From the NCBI GenBank assembly GCA_947630815.1, contig CANRJD010000007.1:1-40159 (forward strand): a DNA stretch of 40,159 bases, given 5' to 3'. Of this stretch, positions 1-7,517 are shown piece after piece; position 1 is the first letter of the stretch, and each line of letters begins with the position of its first letter. Both the position numbers and the translations under genes were made by a program. Origin of the DNA: an uncultured Akkermansia sp. GTDB taxonomy: Bacteria; Verrucomicrobiota; Verrucomicrobiia; Verrucomicrobiales; Akkermansiaceae. The notes below the pieces were generated by a model that did no database searches, was not told the DNA's origin, and saw only the letters and a list, made by a program, of their open reading frames with translations.

Positions 1-100
1 CCGCCTCAGGGTCTTGCTTGAATGTGGCCACTTATTCCATAAAAAACGCACTTTCCACAAAAAAATGGGTTGACCCGTAATTTGGTGAAGCAGGGGACGC

Positions 101-128
101 TAGGCTTCGCCTATGTACGATTTGGGGA
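101..128 (+). repeat. Short copy of the hairpin/TGTACGATTT intergenic repeat
   Basis: The palindrome TAGGC-TTC-GCCTA (101-113) is followed directly by TGTACGATTTGG. This is the minimal form of the repeat family seen throughout the window: a short hairpin whose right arm runs into the constant tail. Bases 1-100 hold no gene that I can support. Confidence 0.6.
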
Positions 129-155
129 ATTCGGCGAGTGGAGAGCTAGGGATTT

Positions 156-530
156 TCATGGCTCTTGTTGCCGTGCTCGATGGGACTGTTGTGGATGATT
201 TTGATGCCGAGGGTAACGAACCTCTAACAGGCCATGATGAACCATGGGGCGTAGAATTCGCTGCAAAGTCCGTCGATCTCTGTCAAGAACCCGGATGAGA
301 TCTGCCATTGAAACCCATTGCCCGCGACACAGCTCGATAATAGCTTGCTCCTTCTCCTCCAGGCTTGCTTTACGCGATGTTCTCACCTTGACTACGCTTT
401 GCGGCAACTGCGGCATTTGCCTGGATTCTAGCAACGTTTCTTCTTGATGATGAGATATTTGCACGGGAGCTTGTGACATTTCCCCATCGATCTGCGACAT
501 TTGTTGCACTTCTCCCCAACTGTACTTCAT
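156..530 (-). pseudogene. C-terminal remnant of an AlbA_2/RecG-like ATP-binding regulator
   Basis: The reading frame encodes a winged-helix-like segment (EKEQAIIELCRGQWVSMADL, then RDRRTLQRILRPMV) and ends in RYPRHQNHPQQSHRAR. That tail resembles the extreme C-terminus of the large AlbA_2-domain ATP-binding proteins often annotated as transcriptional regulators or RecG-like helicases. Those proteins are about 400-550 residues; only about 124 residues remain here. Upstream of the internal ATG at 530 the open frame runs straight into a copy of the intergenic repeat, whose translation (SFTIYDLQNSF) is not protein-like. What I see is a broken 3' gene end joined to a repeat. Loss of the N-terminal part by repeat insertion or deletion is inferred. 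It is unlikely to be functional unless the wing domain is expressed alone. Confidence 0.55.
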
Positions 531-555
531 TCCGCGAGCTCGTCCCTTTGTCGGG

Positions 556-660
556 GCAAACGAATTTTGCAAATCATAAATCGTAAATGAATTACATCGT
601 ACATAGGCGGCGTTCTCGCCGCCCCGCCGCTTTCTAACCACGTCCGTGCACGGCTTTCAT
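556..660 (-). repeat. Mosaic intergenic repeat, hairpin plus constant tail
   Basis: Read on the minus strand, a G/C-rich unit leads to the hairpin GGCGGCG-loop-CGCCGCC (606-623), then CCTATGTACGATGT and TACGATTTATGATTTGC. The flank 621-656 (cgccgctttctaaccacgtc) matches the G/C-rich unit at 26663-26700 and 39995-40015. Confidence 0.7.
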
Positions 661-664
661 CATA

Positions 665-1014
665 TCCCTTAGCTAAAGCTTTGCGTAGCCCGCAGCTTCG
701 CTGCGCATTATTTACAAATCAAATGGTCAGGCTCCGTCTGCCATCGTTCATCCCAAATAAGGCCACGTTGAAAAAAGTTGAATTTTGCATCAAATTTGCC
801 CCCAATTCAACGCAAATTCGAAAGGGCGTTTTTACTAAAAACTCCTATTCAATACCTTGTGATATGCGAAATTCTGCTATAATTCGCTCGGTATATTACA
901 TATGATGCACCTTGGGTCCGTGTTTAACGGTGGGAAGCGATGTCCTCGCAGTTGCTTCCGGACGCGCTCATTCCCAAAAAGTCCGTTGCGCTTCCGCTCC
1001 ACTAGATTGCGCCA
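665..1014. other. Gene-poor intergenic stretch with a possible promoter and hairpin
   Basis: No convincing protein gene lies here; the short open frames cross repeat debris. At 690-715 there is a repeat fragment (a self-complementary CGCAGCTTCGCTGCG). A TATAAT box sits at 878-883, with a poor TTGTGA 15 nt upstream at 857-862. About 50 nt further on, GGAAGC (932-937) can pair with GCTTCC (about 954-959), and outer GTCCG/CGGAC segments could enclose it. This could be a small structured transcript, but I do not recognise a known RNA family. Confidence 0.25.
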
Positions 1015-1080
1015 ACGGCGCGGAATTTTCCAAATCTATGTCGTAAATCGTACATCAGGCGCCTTCGGCGCCTTGCCCCT
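1015..1080 (-). repeat. Copy of the hairpin repeat
   Basis: Hairpin AGGCGCC-TTC-GGCGCCT at 1057-1073, next to the minus-strand tail GATGTACGATTTACGACATAG. The constant tail is degenerate, but the arrangement matches the other copies. Confidence 0.6.
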
Positions 1081-1129
1081 TACCTCATCACACACCGCGC
1101 GTTGTTTCAAAATTCCGCTGCGCTCTCGC

Positions 1130-1230
1130 TCCGCATCTCCGCGCGTAGCGCGCTATAATCCAAATCGTAATTCGTAAATCGTACCTCGTACATAGGCACT
1201 TGATGGGGGCTTCCGCTCCCTTCAAGTGCC
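1130..1230 (-). repeat. Hairpin repeat that contains the stop codon of the HTH gene
   Basis: A long imperfect hairpin spans 1195-1230. GGCACTTGA (1195-1203) pairs with TCAAGTGCC (1222-1230), with an inner GGGGGC/GCTCCC stem and a 4-base loop at 1211-1214. On the minus strand the hairpin is followed at once by TATGTACGAGGTACG and TACGAATTACGATTTGG. The outer arm holds the last codons and TGA stop of the regulator gene, so the structure could act as its transcript end. Confidence 0.65.
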
Positions 1231-1560
1231 CACTTCCTTGTTGATTTTCTCAAGGATTCTATGGGCATTCTGAACGAGGAGGAAGCCCTTTAATGTGGGA
1301 AATACCCGGACGCGTCGAAAATCGGTTAAATCTTCTGCCGTGTACGTCTCGATGAGGGCGAGACGTCGTAGAGCGGCGAGGTGGTTATGGATCGGCGTGC
1401 GGGATATCTCCATGGCATCGGCTATGTCAGAGATGGTGCATCCGCGGTTCTTCTCAATGTAATCGAGGATGACAAAGAGGGAGAAGGGGACGTGATGGGG
1501 ACGCAGTAATTTGTACAGGGAAACCATTGAATTGTCTGAAAGATTGGGTTTAGTTTTCAT
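1222..1560 (-). CDS. Winged-helix DNA-binding regulator (MarR/ArsR-like fold)
   Basis: A 112-residue protein that is essentially one helix-turn-helix domain. The helix pair TISDIADAMEISRTPIHNHL (about residues 44-63) is a classic winged-helix recognition unit, followed by LAALRRLALIETY and a wing with basic residues (DFRRVRVFPTLKG). An ATG at 1560 is preferred because GGAGG lies 8 nt upstream; the ATG five codons earlier contains that ribosome site. It is probably a small transcription factor whose target is unknown. It follows the OLD-type nuclease gene on the same strand after about 225 nt, so it could be its regulator, but co-transcription is not shown. Its stop codon lies inside a repeat-associated hairpin. 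Confidence 0.75.
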   Translation of the reverse strand: MKTKPNLSDNSMVSLYKLLRPHHVPFSLFVILDYIEKNRGCTISDIADAMEISRTPIHNHLAALRRLALIETYTAEDLTDFRRVRVFPTLKGFLLVQNAHRILEKINKEVGT

Positions 1561-1786
1561 GACTCTGTCCTCCATCGTGTTAATTTTTAAGGATTTTTTA
1601 TACGTTCATACTTCGTGCGTGTGAGTCACTGAGATGATGACGGAAACTCTTTCATCTACTCCAGTCGATAACCTTGCTCGAACGTTCTTATTTAGCAGTT
1701 TGTTCATGTTTGTTTCGTTTTACACTAACCACAAGATCGCCCATTAAATCTAGGCCTTCTATTAGTAGAGCTGCTCGGGAAAGGCT

Positions 1787-3601
1787 TTACTCTCCTTCGA
1801 GATAATTTGCAATCCCTTGAAGAAAAGGTTCTAGATCAGCGAAAGCTTCACGTAGCGCCTCATCGTCCAATTTACAAACCATGGTAGCCATATCCCCTTT
1901 ATTCACATCCTTTACTTTGTGGGTAACAAACAATGGGAGATCCGAACATAGTTCCTGAAGCTTTTTCCCTCCCGTAGCACACTTTACCAAACATTCATTT
2001 TCAACATATTCAGTTAGCTTTTTCTCCTCCAACCATCCTTCTCTTTTACTTTTTTCCCAAATTTCATCAGGATAAAAACTTTCAAGATCCACGTTAACCT
2101 TAAATTGATCTTTCTTTCTCAGGCAAATGACTCTTTTGCTTGGTTTTAATATGTAACAACGGGTCAAATTACGCCCTTTCTTGTCACTTTCACCTTTACT
2201 TTTATTATAGCCTTTCGCTTTTTCGTGGGCATCATCATCGACAATACCCGCGGCACGCCTAGGATTCTTACAATGTTTACTTTCCAAATCCCACGCATGT
2301 AACATATCAATAACATAACTGTGTCCACCATTTCTTCCATTGGTCATGATGTGGATGGTGGGCTCAATTTTGAAAAGAGGCATGATTCTTTCTAATACCC
2401 GTTTATCAGTCGAGCCTTCAACAAAGATGCAGCTCTCGCTTTTGTCTAAAAGAGACTTTGCCTCTTGCTGCTCTTGCTCTATTCTTTTTAGCTTTTTCTC
2501 AAGTCTTTGATATTGTTCTGATACTTCCGCTATAGGTCCTAACTCTTTCTCGATTGTTTCTTTTTCGGGTGAAATATTTGTTTCTCCTTTTTCATCTTTT
2601 CGAATGAAAAATATTTTGTACGCTTCCTTTTTTTGTTTCACAATATTATAAAACACGGGAGAGTGCGACGTAATAAGAATCTGTGATATGTTGTTCTCCA
2701 TCTCCACGCAATTTATAAACTGCTCTCGGAGTCTTATACAATTATTAATCTCCATATTGTTTTCTGGTTCTTCGTATGCCCATATGTACGTACGCGGTGC
2801 AGCACCAGGAACTGGGTGTTTTTTCATATTTTGGGCTATAAATTCCAAAATCGATGGGATATATTTGTTTTTTATGCCATCACCTCGTCTTTCCATTGAA
2901 ATGTGATTTTCACCAAATTGGAAGTCAAGTTTTTCGAAAATCTTGGAGAGATCATGGGGAAAGGATAGGGAGATATTTTCCTTATGTACCACCTTCGAGC
3001 GTATGATCAAATCTTCCAGATTTTTCTTTACCGCTTTATCAAAAGAGGTATTAATCTTTTCAAGCGCTGCGCTCGCCGACTCCTTTAAGGCTTCATATAT
3101 ACGAAGCCGCAGTATATCGAAATAATTTGCATCACGAATTGCCGGCACATATATGTAATTGATTCGGCTTATGAGTTTTCTGACATTAGATCTCCCGCCT
3201 ATGGAGAAAAACTCTTTTTCCCCCTCTCTCTTTCCTACAAAGCCATTCCTCATTTTATCTTGAGGCACTTCTCCTTCAGCTCTCCACCTTTTTTCAACAA
3301 TAAGGAAGTCACCATTTTTTTCTCGATATGAGTCTGGAAGCTGGAAAGTAACTTTAATTCTTATTTCATTAGCTCGTTTACTTCTATGAGCCATACAATT
3401 AAAATCTTCGTCAAATTCTAATGCGCGTCCAGGCTCCACTTCTCCATTAAAGAACAGATTGAGTGCTTTAAGGATATTTGACTTTCCGGCATCATTTTGA
3501 CCGACAAAAACAGAGATATCTGACAAATCACACTTCAGATTTTTAATTGATCTGAAATTGCTTATTTCAATAGTTTTAATTATTAACTTGTTCATATTCA
3601 C
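1787..3601 (-). CDS. OLD-family ATP-dependent nuclease (AAA ATPase plus TOPRIM)
   Basis: A 604-residue protein with an SMC/RecF-like ATPase. The N-terminal strand IKTIEISNFRSIKNL is followed by Walker A GQNDAGKSN (34-42), a Walker B-like AYEEPENN near 277 and the His-loop LITSHSP near 313. A coiled-coil stretch follows (about 345-385), then a TOPRIM domain with the acidic signatures IFVEGSTDKRVL (about 390) and GIVDDDA (about 450). That order is typical of overcoming-lysogenization-defect (OLD) nucleases, which include phage-defence proteins such as Gabija GajA. No GajB-like helicase, reverse transcriptase or other partner is next to it, so a class 1 stand-alone OLD is the best fit. The gene is clearly more AT-rich than its neighbours and sits 21 nt after the last polysaccharide gene on the same strand, which suggests acquisition. 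No strong ribosome site is visible; Met3 is an equally good start. Confidence 0.85.
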   Translation of the reverse strand: MNMNKLIIKTIEISNFRSIKNLKCDLSDISVFVGQNDAGKSNILKALNLFFNGEVEPGRALEFDEDFNCMAHRSKRANEIRIKVTFQLPDSYREKNGDFLIVEKRWRAEGEVPQDKMRNGFVGKREGEKEFFSIGGRSNVRKLISRINYIYVPAIRDANYFDILRLRIYEALKESASAALEKINTSFDKAVKKNLEDLIIRSKVVHKENISLSFPHDLSKIFEKLDFQFGENHISMERRGDGIKNKYIPSILEFIAQNMKKHPVPGAAPRTYIWAYEEPENNMEINNCIRLREQFINCVEMENNISQILITSHSPVFYNIVKQKKEAYKIFFIRKDEKGETNISPEKETIEKELGPIAEVSEQYQRLEKKLKRIEQEQQEAKSLLDKSESCIFVEGSTDKRVLERIMPLFKIEPTIHIMTNGRNGGHSYVIDMLHAWDLESKHCKNPRRAAGIVDDDAHEKAKGYNKSKGESDKKGRNLTRCYILKPSKRVICLRKKDQFKVNVDLESFYPDEIWEKSKREGWLEEKKLTEYVENECLVKCATGGKKLQELCSDLPLFVTHKVKDVNKGDMATMVCKLDDEALREAFADLEPFLQGIANYLEGE

Positions 3602-3622
3602 TGATGGTATGTTTATGTTGTT

Positions 3623-4981
3623 CTATATGTTTCCCACGGTAGTAATCCTCTTCTTCTTGAACCTCTCCGAATGCTCGTCCTCCTTCAGCACGACCACCTT
3701 GGCTGGGATTTTGTAGCGGGCGAGACGGGTCTTGCAGAAGTCAACCACCCTTCGCTTCGCCTCCATGGCAGTGAGCGGCTCGTTAAAGAGCATTTTCGCC
3801 GCCACCATCTGCCCCGTGATGGGGTTTCTCTCCGCATACACGGTGCAATCCAGCACTCCCGGCATTTGATAGAGAACAGATTCCACCTCGGAGGGCAGCA
3901 CCTTCTCCCCGCCCACGTTAATCATCTCCTTGTTGCGCCCGATGATGCGAATGTAGCCATCTTCCCCCATCTCCACGAGGTCTCCCGTTTTGAACCACCC
4001 GTCGGTCGTAAAGCGTTCCATAGAGGCGTTGAGGTAGCCCATAATCTGCGTCTTGCTGCGTAACCAAAGCTCCCCATCCACCACCTTGTACTCCGTACCG
4101 GGGTCGTCGATCTTGATGAAGTTGCTGGTCGAGGATTTGCTCGTGGTCTGCGTGATGCCCGTCTCGCTCGTACCGAACGTCTGCAGGAACTTCACGCGTG
4201 GAAAACCCTCCTTCAGCTTCATCAGCAGGCTGTCCGGCATCGGCTCTGTGCCGTACGTAATCATCCGCAGTGAGCTGAGGTCGTACCTCTCGGTTACCCC
4301 GCTGATGAGCATGAGGTTGAGAAAGGTCGGGGAAGCGGGCAGGACGTTGACCCTGTGCCGTTCGATGAGCTGTGCCACGTGCTCCGGGTTCCGGTCCGCC
4401 GGAAACACCATGGTCACTCCCATCGCCAGGCAGTTGAGCAGCGTGTTGAGGCCGCCGATGTGGTCGAACATGAGGAAGATCAGGAACACCAGTTTCTTCC
4501 CTCGCTTCCCCTTGTAGGATTCCACCAGATGGTCCAGGTCGTGGATCATCGCCTTGGGCGCCCCCGTCGACCCGCTGCTGAAGAGGATCAGCCCGGAATG
4601 CCCGCGTTCTTTCAGCTGCTCCACGAGTTCAAACCGCTCAGTAGATGGGGTCAAGCTCTGCACCTTAAGTTCCCCGTCCACAATATCAATCCTCACCTCG
4701 CAACGCGCCGTCTGCAGGCGACTTTCGATTTCCTCCTCCACGCGGGTGGTGATGGGTACGATGATTGCCTTGAGTTCGTGGAGCGCGAAGAACAGGGAGA
4801 TGGCCTCAAAGGTGTAGTCGGATACCAGCGCCACCACGGTTCCGGGCACGACCTGCTCCTTCAGGCGCTGTGCGTACGTGCTTACCCGCTCGCACAACTG
4901 CGCATAGCTGTACTCACCGCCGGGGAAGATCAATGCCGTCTGCGCGGCGCTCTCCCCTGTTTTTTCGATCAGGTTTGTCAT
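3623..4981 (-). CDS. AMP-forming acyl-activating ligase of the glycan acylation cassette
   Basis: A 452-residue member of the adenylate-forming (acyl-CoA synthetase/DltA/NRPS A-domain) superfamily. It shows core A3 LFSSGSTGAPKAMIHD (about 131-147), A5-like QTFGTSETGITQT, A7 WFKTGDLVEMGEDGY, and the hinge RNKEMINVGGEKVLPSEVE. It is shorter than typical 500-550-residue members. Its end (SERFKKKRITTVGNI) lacks the usual PxTxxGK context, though several lysines are available for the A10 role. It starts one base after the reductase gene, and the ACP gene lies just before that. By analogy with DltA it probably activates an acyl acid and loads it on that carrier protein. The substrate cannot be read from the sequence. 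It is the last polysaccharide gene of the operon. Confidence 0.85.
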   Translation of the reverse strand: MTNLIEKTGESAAQTALIFPGGEYSYAQLCERVSTYAQRLKEQVVPGTVVALVSDYTFEAISLFFALHELKAIIVPITTRVEEEIESRLQTARCEVRIDIVDGELKVQSLTPSTERFELVEQLKERGHSGLILFSSGSTGAPKAMIHDLDHLVESYKGKRGKKLVFLIFLMFDHIGGLNTLLNCLAMGVTMVFPADRNPEHVAQLIERHRVNVLPASPTFLNLMLISGVTERYDLSSLRMITYGTEPMPDSLLMKLKEGFPRVKFLQTFGTSETGITQTTSKSSTSNFIKIDDPGTEYKVVDGELWLRSKTQIMGYLNASMERFTTDGWFKTGDLVEMGEDGYIRIIGRNKEMINVGGEKVLPSEVESVLYQMPGVLDCTVYAERNPITGQMVAAKMLFNEPLTAMEAKRRVVDFCKTRLARYKIPAKVVVLKEDEHSERFKKKRITTVGNI

Positions 4982-4982
4982 A

Positions 4983-5681
4983 TCAGTTGATACCCCCCAG
5001 GTAAATGATCTGCCCCGTGATGAAGTCGCTCTCCGGGCGCAGGTAGAAATCGATGACGTTCTTCACATCCTCGTACTTCCCGAAGCGTTTGATGCTCTGG
5101 CGGTCGATGAGCGCCTGAATCTTTTCGGCGGGGACGTTTTTGATGAGGTCCGTGTCAATGGGCGTGGGTCCCACGGCGTTGACGGTCACTCCCGTTTGCC
5201 CGATCTCTCCTGCCAGCACGCGGGTGAGTTGCTCGATAGCTGCCTTCGACGAGGAATACACGAGCTCGCCCTGCAGGTTGAGCGGCACCGCCACAGTTGA
5301 GTAGTTGACGATACGTCCCTCCTTGCGGCGCATCATGTACTTCGCTACCTCACGGCTCATGAGGAAGGTCCCAAGGAAATTGGTCCCCATCACTTTCTGC
5401 GCGGTGGAGCCGGGGGTCAGCAGCACGTGGTTCATGGAGGCAATTCCGGCGTTGTTGATGAGCACGTCGATGCGCTTTTGTTCATTGTGGATTTGTCGCA
5501 CCCAGGCGATGACGGCCTCTTCATCCGCCACGTTGAGGCAGGTGTGGTGGTAATTGGGATGAGAAATGTCGCAGGAGCGCCGGCTGCACCCATACACAAT
5601 ATCTCCCCCCTCAAGGTAGCATTGCGCCAGGTAATTCCCTATCCCCTTACGCGTTCCGGTGATGATGATGACCCTGTCCAT
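4983..5681 (-). CDS. Short-chain dehydrogenase/reductase, FabG-like
   Basis: A 232-residue classical SDR. It has the NAD(P)-binding TGTRKGIG near the N-terminus, the NNAG motif in VLINNAGIASMN (about 78), the catalytic Ser in VNYSTVAV and the YxxxK pair in VYSSSKAA. Length and motif spacing fit 3-oxoacyl-ACP reductases. It is packed between the ACP gene (1-base gap) and the ligase gene (1-base gap), so it most likely reduces the acyl group while it is held on that carrier, giving for example a 3-hydroxyacyl unit. Reduction of a sugar intermediate is the alternative. The product is inferred from context, not from residues. Confidence 0.85.
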   Translation of the reverse strand: MDRVIIITGTRKGIGNYLAQCYLEGGDIVYGCSRRSCDISHPNYHHTCLNVADEEAVIAWVRQIHNEQKRIDVLINNAGIASMNHVLLTPGSTAQKVMGTNFLGTFLMSREVAKYMMRRKEGRIVNYSTVAVPLNLQGELVYSSSKAAIEQLTRVLAGEIGQTGVTVNAVGPTPIDTDLIKNVPAEKIQALIDRQSIKRFGKYEDVKNVIDFYLRPESDFITGQIIYLGGIN

Positions 5682-5682
5682 A

Positions 5683-5976
5683 TCAGTCGGTGATGCCTAA
5701 TTGGTCTGCTATGTGGTTGCAGAGTGCGCCTATCGAGCGGAACGGGCTGATGCGTGTAGACATGGAAGTCTCCGATGTGAGCGAGATGTCAGCTCCCGCA
5801 TCGTTGAGGGCCATTTCAATGTCGATGATGACACTGACCAGTCCCAGAGAATCCAGGAAGCTGTTACTCCCGAGCATCGGCGTATTTCTCGTCAATTCCG
5901 GCACGTCTTTCCCATTCTGTTCACAGTAATCCCGGAGGACGTCCATGATGATCTGCTGTATATCGTCTTTAGTCAT
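5683..5976 (-). CDS. Acyl carrier protein of the acylation cassette
   Basis: A 97-residue carrier protein beginning MTKDDIQQIIMDVL. The phosphopantetheine attachment motif is in NSFLDSLGLVSVIIDIE, with the modified serine at position 43, and is followed by the acidic helix 2 and 3 regions expected of ACP/DltC proteins. The frame stays open far upstream into the MBOAT gene, but only the segment from the ATG at 5976 is ACP-like, so I start it there. There is no clear ribosome site; the MBOAT gene ends 71 nt upstream. It probably carries the acyl group from ligase and reductase to the membrane acyltransferase. Confidence 0.85.
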   Translation of the reverse strand: MTKDDIQQIIMDVLRDYCEQNGKDVPELTRNTPMLGSNSFLDSLGLVSVIIDIEMALNDAGADISLTSETSMSTRISPFRSIGALCNHIADQLGITD

Positions 5977-6047
5977 AGTGGTGGTTGGTTTAGTTGGTGT
6001 AATTAATGATAATGGTTGGGGTTGCCCCCGGTCGTTCATACGTACTG

Positions 6048-7508
6048 TCAGAATCTGAAGTAGATGAAGGGGTTGTAGGTGGATGCGGCGATGGAGGCTG
6101 CCGACAGGATGAAGAGCGCGAGCAACCACAGGTTCACTGCCGCTATCCGCAGCTGGCTCCGTCCCTCCACCTCCAGCATCTTGCTGCACAGCGGCGCCGA
6201 GCAGACGATGCCTACGGTGAGGGCGATGATTTCGATGCGATCCACGTAGTAGATAAGATGGTACATGGTCTCTCCTCTCTCTATGCCAAACATGGTCAGA
6301 AGGTAATGCCAGGCGTACTGCATGGTGTCTGACCGGAAGATGACGAGCCCCAGGATAATCACGAGCATGGCATAAAAATGCTGCAGCGCTTTGCCCCCGA
6401 TGCTCTTCCGATCTCGGTTCCATCCGGTCAGGGTCTCGATGAAGATGAAGAAGCCGTTGTAAAGACCCCACACGATGAAGGTCCATCCGGCTCCGTGCCA
6501 GAAGCCGGTCGAGAACCAGACGATGAGGAGCGCAATGAAAGTCATGATAGCATTGGCAACTTTACTTCCTACCTTTTTCATCACCCATCGGTAGCTTCGT
6601 GAGATGGCCGTATTACGTGCAAGCGGCAGGAACATGATCGGCATGAACATATAATCCCTGAACCAGCTTCCCAGTGATATATGCCACCGTCTCCAGTACT
6701 CGGTGATGCTACGCGAGATGTAGGGGTAATTAAAGTTTTCCAGAAATTTGAACCCGAAGATGGAGCCAAGGCCGATCGCCATGTCGGAGTAACCGCTGAA
6801 GTCGTAGTAGATCTGGAAGGTGTAGCAGATTGCTCCCAGCCAGGTCGTCATGCAGTCCAGCTGGTCGATCGGTTGGGTGAACACTTTGTCGGCGACAGCT
6901 CCCAGCGTGTTGGCGAGGAGGACTTTTTTGGCGAGTCCCACGATGAAGCGTTTCACGCCATAGGCGACCTTCTCGAAGTCCACCGTGCGGTTCTCTATTT
7001 GATCGGCTACGTCGTGGTACTTGACGATAGGTCCCGCCACCAACTGGGGGAAGAGGGTAATATAGAGCGCGAGTTTGTAGATGTTCCTCTGCGGCTCGAC
7101 TTCCTCTCGGTAAACGTCCACGACATAGCTGATGGCCTGAAAGGTGTAAAAGGAGATGCCAATGGGCATGATGACCTTGATGAAGTCGATGTGCCCGTCG
7201 AAAAGCGCGTTGATGTTCTCGACAAAGAAGTTGAAGTACTTGAAGTAGAACAGAAAGCTCAGATCGCCCAAGATGGTGAGAAGAAGCAGCACCTTCTTAC
7301 ACTTGTACTTCGAGATCAGAATGGCTCCGACATAATTGAGGATGACAGTTAGCAGCATCACCGCCACGTACCGGGGTTCGCCCCAGGCGTAGAAGAAAAT
7401 GCTCGCCAGTAGAAGGACATAGTCTTTCAGCTCCTTCCGCACCAAAAGGTACAGGGCGCACACGATCGGCAGGAACAAAAACAGGAACGTTGTGGATGAG
7501 AATAACAT
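6048..7508 (-). CDS. MBOAT O-acyltransferase (AlgI/DltB family)
   Basis: A 486-residue multi-pass membrane protein. It begins with the hydrophobic FLFLFLPIVCALYLLV and has the family signatures IMPIGISFYTFQAISYVVDV, FPQLVAGPIVKY, YYDFSGYSDMAIGLG and WRRWHISLGSWFRDY. The invariant catalytic histidine lies in STGFWHGAGWTFIVWGLYNG. AlgI and DltB use this fold to pass an acyl group across or at the membrane to an exported polymer. Here it is 9 nt after the AlgJ/X-like gene and upstream of ACP, reductase and ligase, the same partner set as a Dlt pathway. The acceptor is presumably the polysaccharide made by the upstream glycosyltransferases. Confidence 0.92.
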   Translation of the reverse strand: MLFSSTTFLFLFLPIVCALYLLVRKELKDYVLLLASIFFYAWGEPRYVAVMLLTVILNYVGAILISKYKCKKVLLLLTILGDLSFLFYFKYFNFFVENINALFDGHIDFIKVIMPIGISFYTFQAISYVVDVYREEVEPQRNIYKLALYITLFPQLVAGPIVKYHDVADQIENRTVDFEKVAYGVKRFIVGLAKKVLLANTLGAVADKVFTQPIDQLDCMTTWLGAICYTFQIYYDFSGYSDMAIGLGSIFGFKFLENFNYPYISRSITEYWRRWHISLGSWFRDYMFMPIMFLPLARNTAISRSYRWVMKKVGSKVANAIMTFIALLIVWFSTGFWHGAGWTFIVWGLYNGFFIFIETLTGWNRDRKSIGGKALQHFYAMLVIILGLVIFRSDTMQYAWHYLLTMFGIERGETMYHLIYYVDRIEIIALTVGIVCSAPLCSKMLEVEGRSQLRIAAVNLWLLALFILSAASIAASTYNPFIYFRF

Positions 7509-7517
7509 GGTTTATTT

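Noticed and set aside
4355..4990. Plus-strand open frame of 211 codons
   Set aside because: Antisense to the ligase gene, His-rich low-quality protein, no motif.
5977..6486. N-terminal extension of the ACP frame
   Set aside because: It is out of frame with and overlaps the MBOAT gene; the residues are Arg/His-rich and unlike any carrier protein.
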